Source: Acidovorax sp. CF316 (GTDB lineage Bacteria > Pseudomonadota > Gammaproteobacteria > Burkholderiales > Burkholderiaceae_C). Taken from it: a stretch of 64,000 bases of DNA. A program made the position numbers and the translations under genes. Where the stretch lies: contig NZ_AKJX01000099.1 in the NCBI RefSeq assembly GCF_000276605.1, forward strand, positions 1-64,000, read 5' to 3'. Below the pieces are notes generated by a model. That model saw nothing but the letters and a program-made list of their open reading frames with translations, had not been told where the DNA came from and did no database searches. Positions 7,973 through 16,527 of this stretch are shown here, piece after piece (position 1 is the stretch's first letter; every line of letters starts with the position of its first letter).

Positions 7973-9856
7973 ATGTCCACGACCTCCTATCCCCTGCTGC
8001 AGACCGTGAACGACCCGGCGGACCTGCGCGCCATGCCGCGGGCCGACCTCAAGGCCCTGGCCACCGAGCTGCGCGCCTTCGTGCTCGAAAGCGTGTCGCA
8101 GACGGGCGGGCACCTGAGCTCCAACCTGGGCACGGTGGAGCTCACCGTGGCCCTGCACCATGTGTTCAACACGCCCGAGGACCGGCTGGTGTGGGACGTG
8201 GGCCACCAGACCTACCCGCACAAGATCCTGACCGGCCGGCGCGACCGCATGAACACGCTGCGCCAGATGGGCGGCATCTCGGGCTTTCCGCAGCGCGCCG
8301 AGAGCCCCTACGACACCTTCGGCACGGCGCATTCGAGCACCAGCATCTCGGCCGCGCTGGGCATGGCGCTGGCCGCCAAGGTCAAGGGCGAGAACCGCCA
8401 TGCCGTGGCCATCATCGGCGACGGCGCGATGACGGCCGGCATGGCCTTCGAGGCGCTGAACAACGGCGGCGTGGCCGATGCCAACCTGCTGGTTGTGCTC
8501 AACGACAACGACATGAGCATCAGCCCGCCCGTGGGTGCGCTCAACCGCTACCTGGCCCAGCTCATGAGCGGCCAGTTCTACGCGGCCGCCAAGAACGTGG
8601 GCAAGACCGTGCTGCGCCCGGTGCCACCGCTGCTGGAGCTGGCCAAGCGCTTCGAGCAGCAGGCCAAGGGCATGGTCGTGCCGGCCACGCTGTTCGAGAA
8701 ATTCGGCTTCAACTACATCGGGCCCATTGACGGGCACGACCTCGACTCGCTGATCCCCACGCTTGAGAACATCAAGAGCCTCAAGGGCCCGCAGTTCCTG
8801 CACGTGGTCACCAAGAAGGGCCAGGGCTACAAGCTGGCCGAGGCCGACCCCGTGGCCTACCACGGCCCCGGCAAGTTCGACCCGGCCGTGGGCCTGGTCA
8901 AGGGCACGGCCAGCCCCAAGCAGACCTTCACCCAGGTCTTCGGCCAGTGGCTGTGCGACATGGGGGCGCACGACCAGCGCCTGGTGGGCATCACCCCGGC
9001 CATGCGCGAAGGCTCGGGCATGGTGGAGTTCGAAAAGCGCTTTCCCGAGCGCTACTACGATGTGGGCATTGCCGAGCAGCATGCCGTCACCTTCGCGGCC
9101 GGCATGGCCTGCGAGGGCCTCAAGCCCGTGGTGGCGATCTACTCGACCTTCCTGCAGCGCGGCTACGACCAGCTGATCCACGACGTGGCGCTGCAGAACC
9201 TGCCCGTGGTGTTCGCGCTCGACCGTGCGGGCCTGGTGGGGGCCGATGGCGCCACGCATGCGGGCGCCTACGACATTCCCTTCGTGCGCTGCATCCCCAA
9301 CATGAGCATGGCCTGCCCGGCCGATGAGCGCGAGTGCCGCCAGTTGCTGTCCACCGCCTTCGAGCAGGACCACCCCGTGGCCGTGCGCTACCCGCGTGGC
9401 AGCGGGGCCGGCGTGGCGCCGCTGGCCGGGCTGGAAGGCCTGCCCTTCGGCAAGGGCGAGATCCGCCGCGAGCGCAAGGCCGCTGCTGGCGAGGCCGGTC
9501 CGCGCATCGCCATCCTGGCCTTCGGCACCCTGCTGTACCCTGCGCTCGAGGCGGGCGAGGCCCTGGATGCCACCGTGGCCAACATGCGCTGGGCCAAGCC
9601 CGTCGACGTGGAACTGCTGCGCGATGTGGCCGAGCGCCACGACGTGCTGGTCACGGTGGAAGAAGGCGCCACCATGGGCGGTGCCGGCAGTGCCGTGACC
9701 GAGGCGCTGAACGCGGCCGGCATCGTGCGCCCGGTGCTGCAGCTGGGCCTGCCCGACGCGTTCATCGAGCATGGCGACCCGGCCAAGCTGCTGTCGCTGC
9801 AGGGGCTCGATGCCGCGGGCATCGAGCGTGCGGTGCGGGCCCGGTTCCTCGGCTGA
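7973..9856 (+). CDS. dxs: 1-deoxy-D-xylulose-5-phosphate synthase
   Basis: A 627-residue thiamine-diphosphate enzyme that joins pyruvate and glyceraldehyde 3-phosphate in the first step of the MEP isoprenoid pathway. The N-terminal domain has [17 protein letters not shown] and the diphosphate/Mg motif [16 protein letters not shown]. The middle transketolase domain has [19 protein letters not shown], with the Glu that activates the cofactor. The C-terminal transketolase domain follows ([12 protein letters not shown]). Length and motifs are full. It ends the isoprenoid gene run with ispA. Confidence 0.97.
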   Translation: MSTTSYPLLQTVNDPADLRAMPRADLKALATELRAFVLESVSQTGGHLSSNLGTVELTVALHHVFNTPEDRLVWDVGHQTYPHKILTGRRDRMNTLRQMGGISGFPQRAESPYDTFGTAHSSTSISAALGMALAAKVKGENRHAVAIIGDGAMTAGMAFEALNNGGVADANLLVVLNDNDMSISPPVGALNRYLAQLMSGQFYAAAKNVGKTVLRPVPPLLELAKRFEQQAKGMVVPATLFEKFGFNYIGPIDGHDLDSLIPTLENIKSLKGPQFLHVVTKKGQGYKLAEADPVAYHGPGKFDPAVGLVKGTASPKQTFTQVFGQWLCDMGAHDQRLVGITPAMREGSGMVEFEKRFPERYYDVGIAEQHAVTFAAGMACEGLKPVVAIYSTFLQRGYDQLIHDVALQNLPVVFALDRAGLVGADGATHAGAYDIPFVRCIPNMSMACPADERECRQLLSTAFEQDHPVAVRYPRGSGAGVAPLAGLEGLPFGKGEIRRERKAAAGEAGPRIAILAFGTLLYPALEAGEALDATVANMRWAKPVDVELLRDVAERHDVLVTVEEGATMGGAGSAVTEALNAAGIVRPVLQLGLPDAFIEHGDPAKLLSLQGLDAAGIERAVRARFLG

Positions 9857-9898
9857 GTCGGCTTCTCCGGCGCGGCTTCGCGGCGCGCAGGGGCTGTC

Positions 9899-9938
9899 GA
9901 AAACCCGCACAGCACCCTGGCGGGGCTCCTCCTACAAT
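9899..9938 (+). promoter_or_regulatory. Candidate promoter element upstream of first dctP
   Basis: The string GAAAACCCGC (9899-9908) is followed 24 nt later by a -10-like TACAAT (9933-9938), about 90 nt before the dctP start at 10029. The same two blocks, at almost the same spacing, occur before the second dctP (11274-11312). No TTGACA-like -35 is evident. Conservation between the two paralogues is the main support. Confidence 0.5.
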
Positions 9939-10028
9939 GCAGGCGCGCTGCATTGATCTGCACGCGCGCCCCTGCGCAGCACGCATCGCTGCCGCATCCA
10001 CCCCCCGCGGAAACAGGAGAGAAGTCGT

Positions 10029-11111
10029 ATGCATCGCCGTTCGCTCATCAAGCACACCGGCCTGGCGGGTGTACTGGCCTCTGGCGTCGCGCCGGCCGTG
10101 CATGCCCAGGCCACGCTGCGGTGGCGCATTGCATCGAGCTTTCCCCGCACCTCGGACAACATCTTTGGTGGCGCCCAGGTGTTTGCCAAGGCGGTGCGCA
10201 CCCTGTCCAATGGCAAGTTCGAGATTTCCGTGCACCCCGGTGGCGAGCTGATGCCGCCCTTTGACGTGGTGGATGGCGTGCAGAGCGGCACGGTGGAGAT
10301 GTGCCATGCCGTGCCCTACTACTTCTACAGCAAGAACCCGGCGTTTGCGCTCGGTTGTGCCGTGCCCTTCGGCTTCAATGCGCGCCAGATGAGTGCCTGG
10401 ATGCTGCACGGCAACGGGCGCCGGCTCATGAACGAGTTCTATGCCGGCTTCAACATGGTGAGCTTTGCCTGCGGCAACACCGGCACGCAGATGGGCGGCT
10501 GGTTCCTGCGCGAGGTCAAGACCCCGGCGGACTTCAAGGGCCTCAAGATCCGCGTGGGCGGCGGCCTGGTGGCCGAGGTCATGCAGCGGCTGGGTGCCAT
10601 TCCCCAGAGCCTGCCGGGCGGCGAGATCTACCAGGCCCTGCAAAAGGGCAGCATCGATGCGGCCGAATGGATCGGGCCCTACGACGACCAGAAGCTGGGC
10701 TTCAACAAGGTGGCGCCGTTCTACTATTACCCTGGCTGGTGGGAGGGCGGGCCCGAGGTGGACCTGTTCGTGAACAAGAAGGCCTACGACGCCCTCACGC
10801 CCGACTACCGCTTCATCATCGAAGCCGCGGCCTCCTATGCGCATGCCGACATGCTGGCCCGCTACGATGCGCTCAACCCCAACGCGCTCAAGCAGCTGGT
10901 GGCTGCCAAGACCAAGGTGCTGCCGTACTCGCAGGTCATCCTGGACGCCGCGTTCCGTGCATCGATGGAGGCCTTTGCGCACAACGATGCCAGAAGCCCC
11001 GAGTGGAAGAAGATCTACGCCGACATGCGCAACTTCCAGCGTGACCAGATCCTCTGGTTCCGCTTTGCCGAGGCGCGCTACGACACGTTCATGTCGGCAC
11101 AGAAGATCTGA
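10029..11111 (+). CDS. TRAP transporter solute-binding protein, DctP family (first copy)
   Basis: A 360-residue periplasmic binding protein for a tripartite ATP-independent transporter. The N-terminus HRRSLIKHTGLAGVLASGVAPAVHAQA is a twin-arginine-like signal with an AxA cleavage site. The mature protein has the family patterns GGELMPPFDVVDGVQSGTVEM, RVGGGLVAEVMQRLGA, and GSIDAAEWIGPYDDQKLGFNKVAPFYYYPGWWEGGP. The last segment resembles the TakP/alpha-keto-acid group; ligand identity is inference. A strong AGGAGA precedes the ATG. It is a clear paralogue of the next gene, also 360 residues. Its permease partners are probably dctQM at 14868-17067. Confidence 0.92.
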   Translation: MHRRSLIKHTGLAGVLASGVAPAVHAQATLRWRIASSFPRTSDNIFGGAQVFAKAVRTLSNGKFEISVHPGGELMPPFDVVDGVQSGTVEMCHAVPYYFYSKNPAFALGCAVPFGFNARQMSAWMLHGNGRRLMNEFYAGFNMVSFACGNTGTQMGGWFLREVKTPADFKGLKIRVGGGLVAEVMQRLGAIPQSLPGGEIYQALQKGSIDAAEWIGPYDDQKLGFNKVAPFYYYPGWWEGGPEVDLFVNKKAYDALTPDYRFIIEAAASYAHADMLARYDALNPNALKQLVAAKTKVLPYSQVILDAAFRASMEAFAHNDARSPEWKKIYADMRNFQRDQILWFRFAEARYDTFMSAQKI

Positions 11112-11115
11112 AACG

Positions 11116-11210
11116 CCCTGAGTCGCTTCGCGCCATGCCCCCAAGGGGGAAGCAGCCCTCGGTGCGCGGCGGCCCTTCCTCGGCTGCCCTGGCTTGGGCG
11201 CGCCAGTTTC
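11116..11210. repeat. Dispersed repeat, copy B (short form)
   Basis: Lies between the two dctP genes. It starts with a 19-bp string (11116-11134) identical to the reverse complement of 4117-4135 and ends with CTGGCTTGGGCGCGCCAGTT (from 11189), the same inverted-repeat end seen in copies A and C. The interior is shorter than in copy A. The remaining intergenic DNA to 11393 carries the second dctP promoter. Confidence 0.7.
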
Positions 11211-11273
11211 CAGCACCGTCAGCGGATGCTTGCAGAACCCTGAAGCCCTCGCGCAGGGGGCGGGCTTTCACGG

Positions 11274-11312
11274 GAAAACCCGCAAATCCACGGGGGGGCA
11301 TGTTCCTACAAT
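11274..11312 (+). promoter_or_regulatory. Candidate promoter element upstream of second dctP
   Basis: GAAAACCCGC (11274-11283) and TACAAT (11307-11312) repeat the arrangement found upstream of the first dctP, 82 nt before the start codon here. The paralogues therefore appear to have been duplicated with their promoter, and each may be transcribed on its own. Confidence 0.5.
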
Positions 11313-11393
11313 CAATCGGGCTAGAAGGTCCTTGGCCGCGGGCGACCCGCCTGCATGCCAGGGTGTGCAATCACAAGTATTCGGAGAGAACTC

Positions 11394-12476
11394 ATGGATC
11401 GTCGTTCAATCATCAAGCATGCCGGTATTGCCGGTGTCCTCGCCGCCGGTGTCGCACCGGCCGTGCATGCGCAGGCTGCCGTGCGCTGGCGCCTGGCATC
11501 GAGCTTCCCCAAGCCCCTGGACACCATCTACGGCGGTGCCGAAGTGTTTGCCAACGCGGTCAAGGCCATGTCCGGCGGCAAGTTCGAAATCTCCGTGCAT
11601 GCCGGCGGCGAGCTGATGCCCGCCTTCGGCGTGGTGGACGGCGTGCAGCAAGGCTCCGTGGAAGCCTGCCACACCGTGCCTTACTACTTCTACGGCAAGA
11701 ACCCCGCGTTCGCCATCGGCTCGGCCATTCCCTTCGGCATGAACGCACGCCAGATGAATGCCTGGATGATGCACGGCAATGGCCGCAAGCTGATGGACGA
11801 GTTCTATGCCGGCTACGGCATGCTGAGCTTTGCCGGTGGCAACACGGGCACCCAGATGGGTGGCTGGTTCCGCAAGGAAATCAAGTCGGTCGCCGACCTC
11901 AAGGGCCTGAAGATGCGCCTGGGTGGCGGTCTGGTCGGTGACGTGATGACCAAGATGGGCGTGGTGCCCCAGAGCCTTCCTGGCGGCGAAATCTACCAGG
12001 CGCTCGAAAAGGGCACCATCGACGCCGCCGAGTGGGTGGGTCCTTACGACGACCAGAAGCTGGGCTTCAACAAGGTCGCGCCCCACTACTACTACCCCGG
12101 CTGGTGGGAAGGCGGTCCTGAAGTGGACTTCTACATCAACAAGAAGGCCTTCGACGCACTCACGCCCGAAAACAAGGCCATCGTGGCTGCCGCATCGGCA
12201 CAGGCTGCATCCGACATGCTGGCCAAGTACGACGCCCGCAACCCCGTGGCCTTGAAGCAGCTGATCGGCGCCAAGATCAAGCTCCTGCCCTTCACCAAGG
12301 ACGTGCTCGACGCCTCGTTCAAGGCATCGCAAGAGGTGTACGCCGAGAACGACGCCAAGAGCCCCGAGTGGAAGAAGATCTTTGCCGACTTCCGCGCCTT
12401 CCAGCGCGACCAGGTGGCATGGTTCCGCGTGGCCGAAAGCCGTTTCGACAGCTACATGCAGACCGTCAAGCTCTGA
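11394..12476 (+). CDS. TRAP transporter solute-binding protein, DctP family (second copy)
   Basis: A 360-residue paralogue of the preceding gene with the same layout: twin-arginine-like signal (DRRSIIKHAGIAGVLAAGVAPAVHAQA), GGELMPAFGVVDGVQQGSVEA, and GTIDAAEWVGPYDDQKLGFNKVAPHYYYPGWWEGGP. The ATG at 11394 was chosen over an upstream in-frame ATG (11355) because a GGAGAGA precedes it and the first copy starts at the same point. Residue differences are spread along the protein and both look intact, which suggests an old duplication kept for different ligands or expression. A strong terminator follows. Confidence 0.93.
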   Translation: MDRRSIIKHAGIAGVLAAGVAPAVHAQAAVRWRLASSFPKPLDTIYGGAEVFANAVKAMSGGKFEISVHAGGELMPAFGVVDGVQQGSVEACHTVPYYFYGKNPAFAIGSAIPFGMNARQMNAWMMHGNGRKLMDEFYAGYGMLSFAGGNTGTQMGGWFRKEIKSVADLKGLKMRLGGGLVGDVMTKMGVVPQSLPGGEIYQALEKGTIDAAEWVGPYDDQKLGFNKVAPHYYYPGWWEGGPEVDFYINKKAFDALTPENKAIVAAASAQAASDMLAKYDARNPVALKQLIGAKIKLLPFTKDVLDASFKASQEVYAENDAKSPEWKKIFADFRAFQRDQVAWFRVAESRFDSYMQTVKL

Positions 12477-12502
12477 TACGGTCCCGGCCTGTCATTGCTG
12501 CC

Positions 12503-12530
12503 AAAAACCGCGCCTCGGCGCGGTTTTTTT
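12503..12530 (+). terminator. Intrinsic terminator after second dctP
   Basis: Stem AAAAACCGCGCC (12503-12514) and GGCGCGGTTTTT (12517-12528) with a 2-nt gap at the tip (in practice a 4-nt loop), ending in seven Ts. The T-run runs into the stop codon of the convergent MFS gene, so the two genes share this terminator region. Confidence 0.92.
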
Positions 12531-13734
12531 ATGCGCCATTTTCATGCGGCATGTACGGCAGGCTGGCCGCCCAGAAGACGCCTGCCGACGCGCTGACGGC
12601 CGCGCCCAGCGCGCACACCCCGCTCCAGCCCCAGGCTGCAAAGACGGCGGGGGAGGCTGCGGCACCGAGCCCGCTGCCCGCGACATAGAACAGCATGTAG
12701 CAGCCCACCAGCCGTCCATGCAGGCCCGCGTCGCCGCGCAGGACGAGGGCCTGGTTGGTCACGTGGATGGCCTGGCCGCCCAGGTCCAGTGCCACCACGC
12801 CCAGCACCAGCCACCCCAGTGAATGCGGCATGAGCCACAGCGGCAGCCAGGCCGCGAGCAGCAGCGCCAGCGCGCCTGCGGTGGCACGCTGGGCCAGGCC
12901 CCGGTCGGCCCAGCGCCCGGCACGCGTGGCGGCCAGCGCCCCGAGGGCCCCCACCAGGCCGAAGGCGCCGATGGCCGTGTGCGACAGCGCATGGGGCGCC
13001 CCGCGCAAGGGCAGCACCATGGCGCTCCAGAAGATGCTGAAGGCCGCGAACATCAGCAGGGCGAGCGTGCCGCGGATCTGCAGCACCCGGTCGGTGCGCA
13101 GCAGGGTCAGCATGGAGCCGACCAGGGCCGGGTAGGCGAGCCCGCCTGCGGACGACGGCGCGGGAGGCAGCGCGCGCCAGAGCAGGGCCATGAGGGCCAG
13201 CATGGCCAGCGCCGCGGCGGTGTAGACCCCGCGCCAGCCCACCAGGTCGGCCAGCAGGCCTGACGCCACCCGCGCCAGCAGCAGGCCGATGACCACGCCG
13301 CCCTGGGCGGCACCTACTACGTGGCCCCGCTCCTGCGGCGCCGCGGCGGTGGCCGCGAAGGCGATCAGCCCCTGGGTCATGGCCGTGCCCAACAGGCCCA
13401 GGCACAGCATGCCCGCCAGCAAGGCTGCGGCAGAGGTGGCCGCGGCCGTGCCGAACAGCGCTGCGACCAGGGCGGCGCACTGCCACAGCATCAGGCGCCG
13501 CCGGTCCATGCGGTCACCAAGGGATACCAGCAGCACCAGGGCCAGGGCGCAGCCCGCCTGTGTGGCCGCCACCACCGCGCCGATGGCGGCAGGGCGGATC
13601 CCGAAGTCGGCCGCCAGCGCATCGAGCAGGGGCTGGGCGTAGTAGACATTGGCGACACAGAGCCCGCTGGCGCAGGCGAACAGCGCCACCAGGACACGGG
13701 GCATGGTGGCCGCTGTGGACAGGGGTTGGGGCAT
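12529..13734 (-). CDS. MFS transporter (drug/solute efflux type)
   Basis: A 401-residue major facilitator protein with about 12 hydrophobic segments. The first loop motif is present as SLGDRMDRRRLMLW, and the opening NVYYAQPLLDALAADFGI is typical of a DHA1-like group of proteobacterial exporters. It is divergent from the HxlR regulator gene and its promoter overlaps a long dyad, so HxlR control is likely. Regulator-exporter pairs of this sort usually respond to a toxic or aromatic compound; the substrate is not visible. The stop codon lies inside the T-run of the dctP terminator. Confidence 0.9.
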   Translation of the reverse strand: MPQPLSTAATMPRVLVALFACASGLCVANVYYAQPLLDALAADFGIRPAAIGAVVAATQAGCALALVLLVSLGDRMDRRRLMLWQCAALVAALFGTAAATSAAALLAGMLCLGLLGTAMTQGLIAFAATAAAPQERGHVVGAAQGGVVIGLLLARVASGLLADLVGWRGVYTAAALAMLALMALLWRALPPAPSSAGGLAYPALVGSMLTLLRTDRVLQIRGTLALLMFAAFSIFWSAMVLPLRGAPHALSHTAIGAFGLVGALGALAATRAGRWADRGLAQRATAGALALLLAAWLPLWLMPHSLGWLVLGVVALDLGGQAIHVTNQALVLRGDAGLHGRLVGCYMLFYVAGSGLGAAASPAVFAAWGWSGVCALGAAVSASAGVFWAASLPYMPHENGA

Positions 13735-13749
13735 GGATCAAGCAATCTA

Positions 13750-13801
13750 GTTTCAAATAAAGACCAGTTTGATTCTAGGCAAACCAGTCTTAAAATGAAA
13801 C
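13750..13801. promoter_or_regulatory. 52-bp nested dyad operator between the MFS gene and hxlR-type gene
   Basis: Outer arms GTTTCA (13750-13755) and TGAAAC (13796-13801) are perfect. Inner arms AGACCAGTTTG (13761-13771) and CAAACCAGTCT (13780-13790) match at 9 of 11 positions. The 5-bp gaps are equal on both sides around an 8-bp centre. ACCAGT also recurs as a direct repeat 20 bp apart. Its place in the 118-bp gap between divergent genes makes it the likely HxlR binding site. Confidence 0.75.
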
Positions 13802-13852
13802 CTGTTCTCGCAAAAACACCCCTGCGGGCAGTGCCATCACCGAGGAGTCACC

Positions 13853-14305
13853 ATGTCCCAGCGCAAGCATGCCGTCGCCGAAACCTGTCCCGTGGCGCGT
13901 TCGGTCGACCTGGTCGGCGACCGCTGGAGCCTGCTGATCGTGCGCGACGCCTTCGACGGAACGCGCCGTTTCGGTGACTTCCAGCGCGGCCTCGGCGTGG
14001 CCCGCAGCATCCTGGCCGAACGCCTGCGCAGATTGGTAGAAGAGGGCATCCTGGCCGTGCAGCCGGCATCCGACGGCACCTCCTACCAGGAGTACGTGCT
14101 CACGCCCCGCGGCGAGCAGCTGTTTGCGGTGGTGGTGGCCCTGCGCCAGTGGGGTGAGCAGCAGCTCTTCCAGCCGGGCGAGGCCCGTTCGCAGCTGCTG
14201 GAGCGGGCCACGGGGCAGGAGCTTGCTCCCATGCAGCCGCGCGGCGCCGATGGCCAGGTGCTCGGCGCCTGGCAGGCGGTGGTGCGCAAACCTACCGCCC
14301 CATGA
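13853..14305 (+). CDS. HxlR-family transcriptional regulator
   Basis: A 150-residue winged-helix regulator. The start motif CPVARSVDLVGDRWSLLIVRDAFDGTRRFGDFQRGLGVARSILAERLRRLVEEGIL is the HxlR signature, with Cys in the conserved position near residue 12, which in several family members senses electrophiles or oxidants. A TPRGEQL segment follows in the wing. It has a C-terminal extension of about 45 residues beyond the usual 100-110-residue family core. It is divergent from the MFS exporter, which it probably represses through the dyad at 13750-13801. Confidence 0.92.
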   Translation: MSQRKHAVAETCPVARSVDLVGDRWSLLIVRDAFDGTRRFGDFQRGLGVARSILAERLRRLVEEGILAVQPASDGTSYQEYVLTPRGEQLFAVVVALRQWGEQQLFQPGEARSQLLERATGQELAPMQPRGADGQVLGAWQAVVRKPTAP

Positions 14306-14329
14306 AAAAACCGCGCCAGGGCGCGGTTT
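14305..14329 (-). terminator. Intrinsic terminator for the dctQM operon
   Basis: Stem AAACCGCGCC (14308-14317) and GGCGCGGTTT (14320-14329). On the minus strand it ends in six Ts, so it closes the operon that ends at 14350. It also lies directly after the HxlR stop, where the plus-strand T-run is only three. Confidence 0.85.
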
Positions 14330-14349
14330 CGAGGGGATGGGGGAGGAGC

Positions 14350-14871
14350 TCAGAAGCTGCGGAAGGCCTTGAGCTCGGCGCTGACGCGCTCGAACTCCTG
14401 GATCAGCGCGGGCGTGGCGCCGTAGAACACGGTGAACTTGCCGGCCAGCGTGCGCACGTACAGGCGCGGTGCGATCAGCCAGCCCAGGCCGCGCACGCGG
14501 ATCAGCTTGGCGTAGGCCAGGTCGTCGAAGGGCAGGGCCTTGTCCCAGACCCAGCGCTGGTGCAGGCCGTCCTTGCTGATGCGCGTGCGGCTGACCATGA
14601 TGCTCCACCAGGTCCAGGCCATGAGCACCAGGCCGGCGATGAACCAGCCCGCGCCGTTGCTCACCCCCGTGCTGGAACCCAGGGCGCCGCGCGACCACAG
14701 CTGGGCGAACCAGAGGGCGCAGCCGCCCACGATCACCGTGGCCAATGCCCGGAAGGTCGGCGAGAACGCCGAGCCTGCCACCTCGCCCCCTTCGGGGGTG
14801 AAGCGAAAGGGCTCCGGCATGGACATGGGGGTCTGGTTCAGCATGGACAGGGCTGCCACTTGCGTTCTCAC
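14350..14871 (-). CDS. Small membrane protein with PH-like C-terminal part
   Basis: A 173-residue protein of no family I recognise with certainty. Two hydrophobic segments (about residues 43-62 and 76-95) are followed by a soluble tail, RISKDGLHQRWVWDKALPFDDLAYAKLIRV...LYVRTLAGKFTVF, whose beta-strand pattern resembles bacterial PH-domain membrane proteins. The GTG start at 14871 overlaps the dctM stop (GTGA), which makes it part of the TRAP operon and translationally coupled; a later ATG at 14844 is an alternative start. A terminator follows. A role with the TRAP permease is only a guess from position. Confidence 0.65.
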   Translation of the reverse strand: MRTQVAALSMLNQTPMSMPEPFRFTPEGGEVAGSAFSPTFRALATVIVGGCALWFAQLWSRGALGSSTGVSNGAGWFIAGLVLMAWTWWSIMVSRTRISKDGLHQRWVWDKALPFDDLAYAKLIRVRGLGWLIAPRLYVRTLAGKFTVFYGATPALIQEFERVSAELKAFRSF

Positions 14872-16409
14872 TGCTTGGCGTCGGAGCCCGCAGGCGCCGC
14901 GGCAGCCGGTGCGGCATCCGAGGCCGCCGGAGCGGGGTCACCGAACGGGTTCTCACCCGCGCCCGAGGAGTTGGAGTCGGAGTTCATCAGGTCGTCGGCG
15001 GGCACCTCGATCTGCACCTTGTCGGTGTCGATGACCTCGGCCTTGGGCAGGAACATGGTCACCGTCTGGGGCACGAAGATCACGATGGTCACCAGCAGCA
15101 GCTGCATGATCACCCAGGGGATGGCGCCCATGTAGATGTCGCTCGACAGGATGGGCTTGGGAATGCGCCCCTCCTTGAACAGGGTGTTGGAGATGCCGCG
15201 CAGGTAGAACAGCGCGAAGCCGAAGGGCGGGTGCATGAAGCTGGTCTGCATGTTCACGCACAGCAGCACGCCAAACCAGATCAGGTCGATGCCGAGCTTG
15301 TCGGCCACCGGGCCGAGCATGGGCAGGATGATGAAGGCGATCTCGAAGAAGTCGAGGAAGAACGCCAGGAAGAAGATGAACAGGTTCACCGCGATCAGGA
15401 AGCCGATCTGCCCGCCGGGCAGGCCCGACAGCATGTGCTCGACCCACTTGGCGCCGTCCACGCCCTGGAACACCATCGAGAACACGCGCGCACCGATCAG
15501 GATGAACACCACCATGGCCGTCAGGCGCATGGTGCCCTGCATGGCCTCCCACATCAGGGCCCAGGTCAGGCGCTTGTGGATGGCGGCCAGGATCATGGCG
15601 CCCACCACGCCCATGGCGCCGGCTTCGGTCGGTGTGGCGATGGCGGTGTCGATGCCCGGCAGGCCGCCCATGGAACCCAGCACGGCGAAGATCAGCAGCG
15701 CCGAGGGAATGATGCCGCGCAGGCACTTGAGCCACAGCTTGGCGCCGGACATGGTGCGCGCTTCCTTCGGGATGCCGGGGATGTAGTGGGGCTTGAACAC
15801 GCCCAACATGAAGGTGTAGCCCGCGAAGATCAGCACCTGCAGGATGGAGGGGCCCCAGGCGCCGCGGTACATGTCGCCCACCGAGCGGCCGAGCTGGTCG
15901 GCCATGACGATCAGCACCAGCGAGGGCGGCACCAGCTGGGTGATGGTGCCCGAGGCGGCCAGCACGCCGGTGGCGTAGCGCATGTTGTAGCCATAGCGCA
16001 CCATCACGGGCAGCGAGATCAGGGCCATGGCGATCACCTGGCCGGCCACGGTGCCGGTGATGGCGCCGAGGATGAAGCCCACGATGATGACCGAGTAGCC
16101 CAGGCCGCCGCGCACGGTGCCGAACAGCTGGCCCATGGAGTCGAGCATGTCCTCCGCCAGGCCGCACTTCTCGAGGATGGCGCCCATGAAGGTGAAGAAC
16201 GGGATGGCGAGCAGCAGCTCGTTGCTCAGGATGCCGAAGATGTTGATCGGCAGGTTGGACATGAAGACGGCCGGGAACCAGCCCATCTCGATGGCGAAGA
16301 AGCCCGAGGCCAGCCCGAGGGCGGCCAGGGAGAAGGCGACGGGGAAGCCGATCAGCATCACCAGCACCAGCCCCGCGAACATGATCGGGGCAAAGTTTTC
16401 CATATGCAT
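14868..16409 (-). CDS. TRAP transporter large permease, DctM family
   Basis: A 513-residue membrane protein with the DctM pattern of many transmembrane helices, including ILSNELLLAIPFFTFMGAILEKCG and the PPSLVLIVMADQLG segment that lines the transport path. It is the ion-coupled transport subunit of a TRAP system. The last 55 or so residues form an Ala/Pro/Ser-rich acidic cytoplasmic tail that most DctM proteins lack. It follows dctQ by 118 bp and overlaps the next gene by 4 bp. No binding-protein gene lies in this operon; the nearest are the two dctP genes at 10029 and 11394, on the other strand. Confidence 0.93.
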   Translation of the reverse strand: MHMENFAPIMFAGLVLVMLIGFPVAFSLAALGLASGFFAIEMGWFPAVFMSNLPINIFGILSNELLLAIPFFTFMGAILEKCGLAEDMLDSMGQLFGTVRGGLGYSVIIVGFILGAITGTVAGQVIAMALISLPVMVRYGYNMRYATGVLAASGTITQLVPPSLVLIVMADQLGRSVGDMYRGAWGPSILQVLIFAGYTFMLGVFKPHYIPGIPKEARTMSGAKLWLKCLRGIIPSALLIFAVLGSMGGLPGIDTAIATPTEAGAMGVVGAMILAAIHKRLTWALMWEAMQGTMRLTAMVVFILIGARVFSMVFQGVDGAKWVEHMLSGLPGGQIGFLIAVNLFIFFLAFFLDFFEIAFIILPMLGPVADKLGIDLIWFGVLLCVNMQTSFMHPPFGFALFYLRGISNTLFKEGRIPKPILSSDIYMGAIPWVIMQLLLVTIVIFVPQTVTMFLPKAEVIDTDKVQIEVPADDLMNSDSNSSGAGENPFGDPAPAASDAAPAAAAPAGSDAKQ

Positions 16410-16527
16410 TTTGTTGTTCCTGAGTATCCGGGAATGGGGGCGCAGTCGGTGCGCTAGCGGGCGGGGCGGGCCGGCGGGCTGCGCAGGGAGGACTGCTGTG
16501 TCACGATGGGGTGTTCATCGGCCCTGG

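Noticed and set aside
7346-9910. An 854-residue open frame antisense to ispA and dxs.
   Set aside because: No recognisable domain, biased composition, and it covers two well-supported genes.
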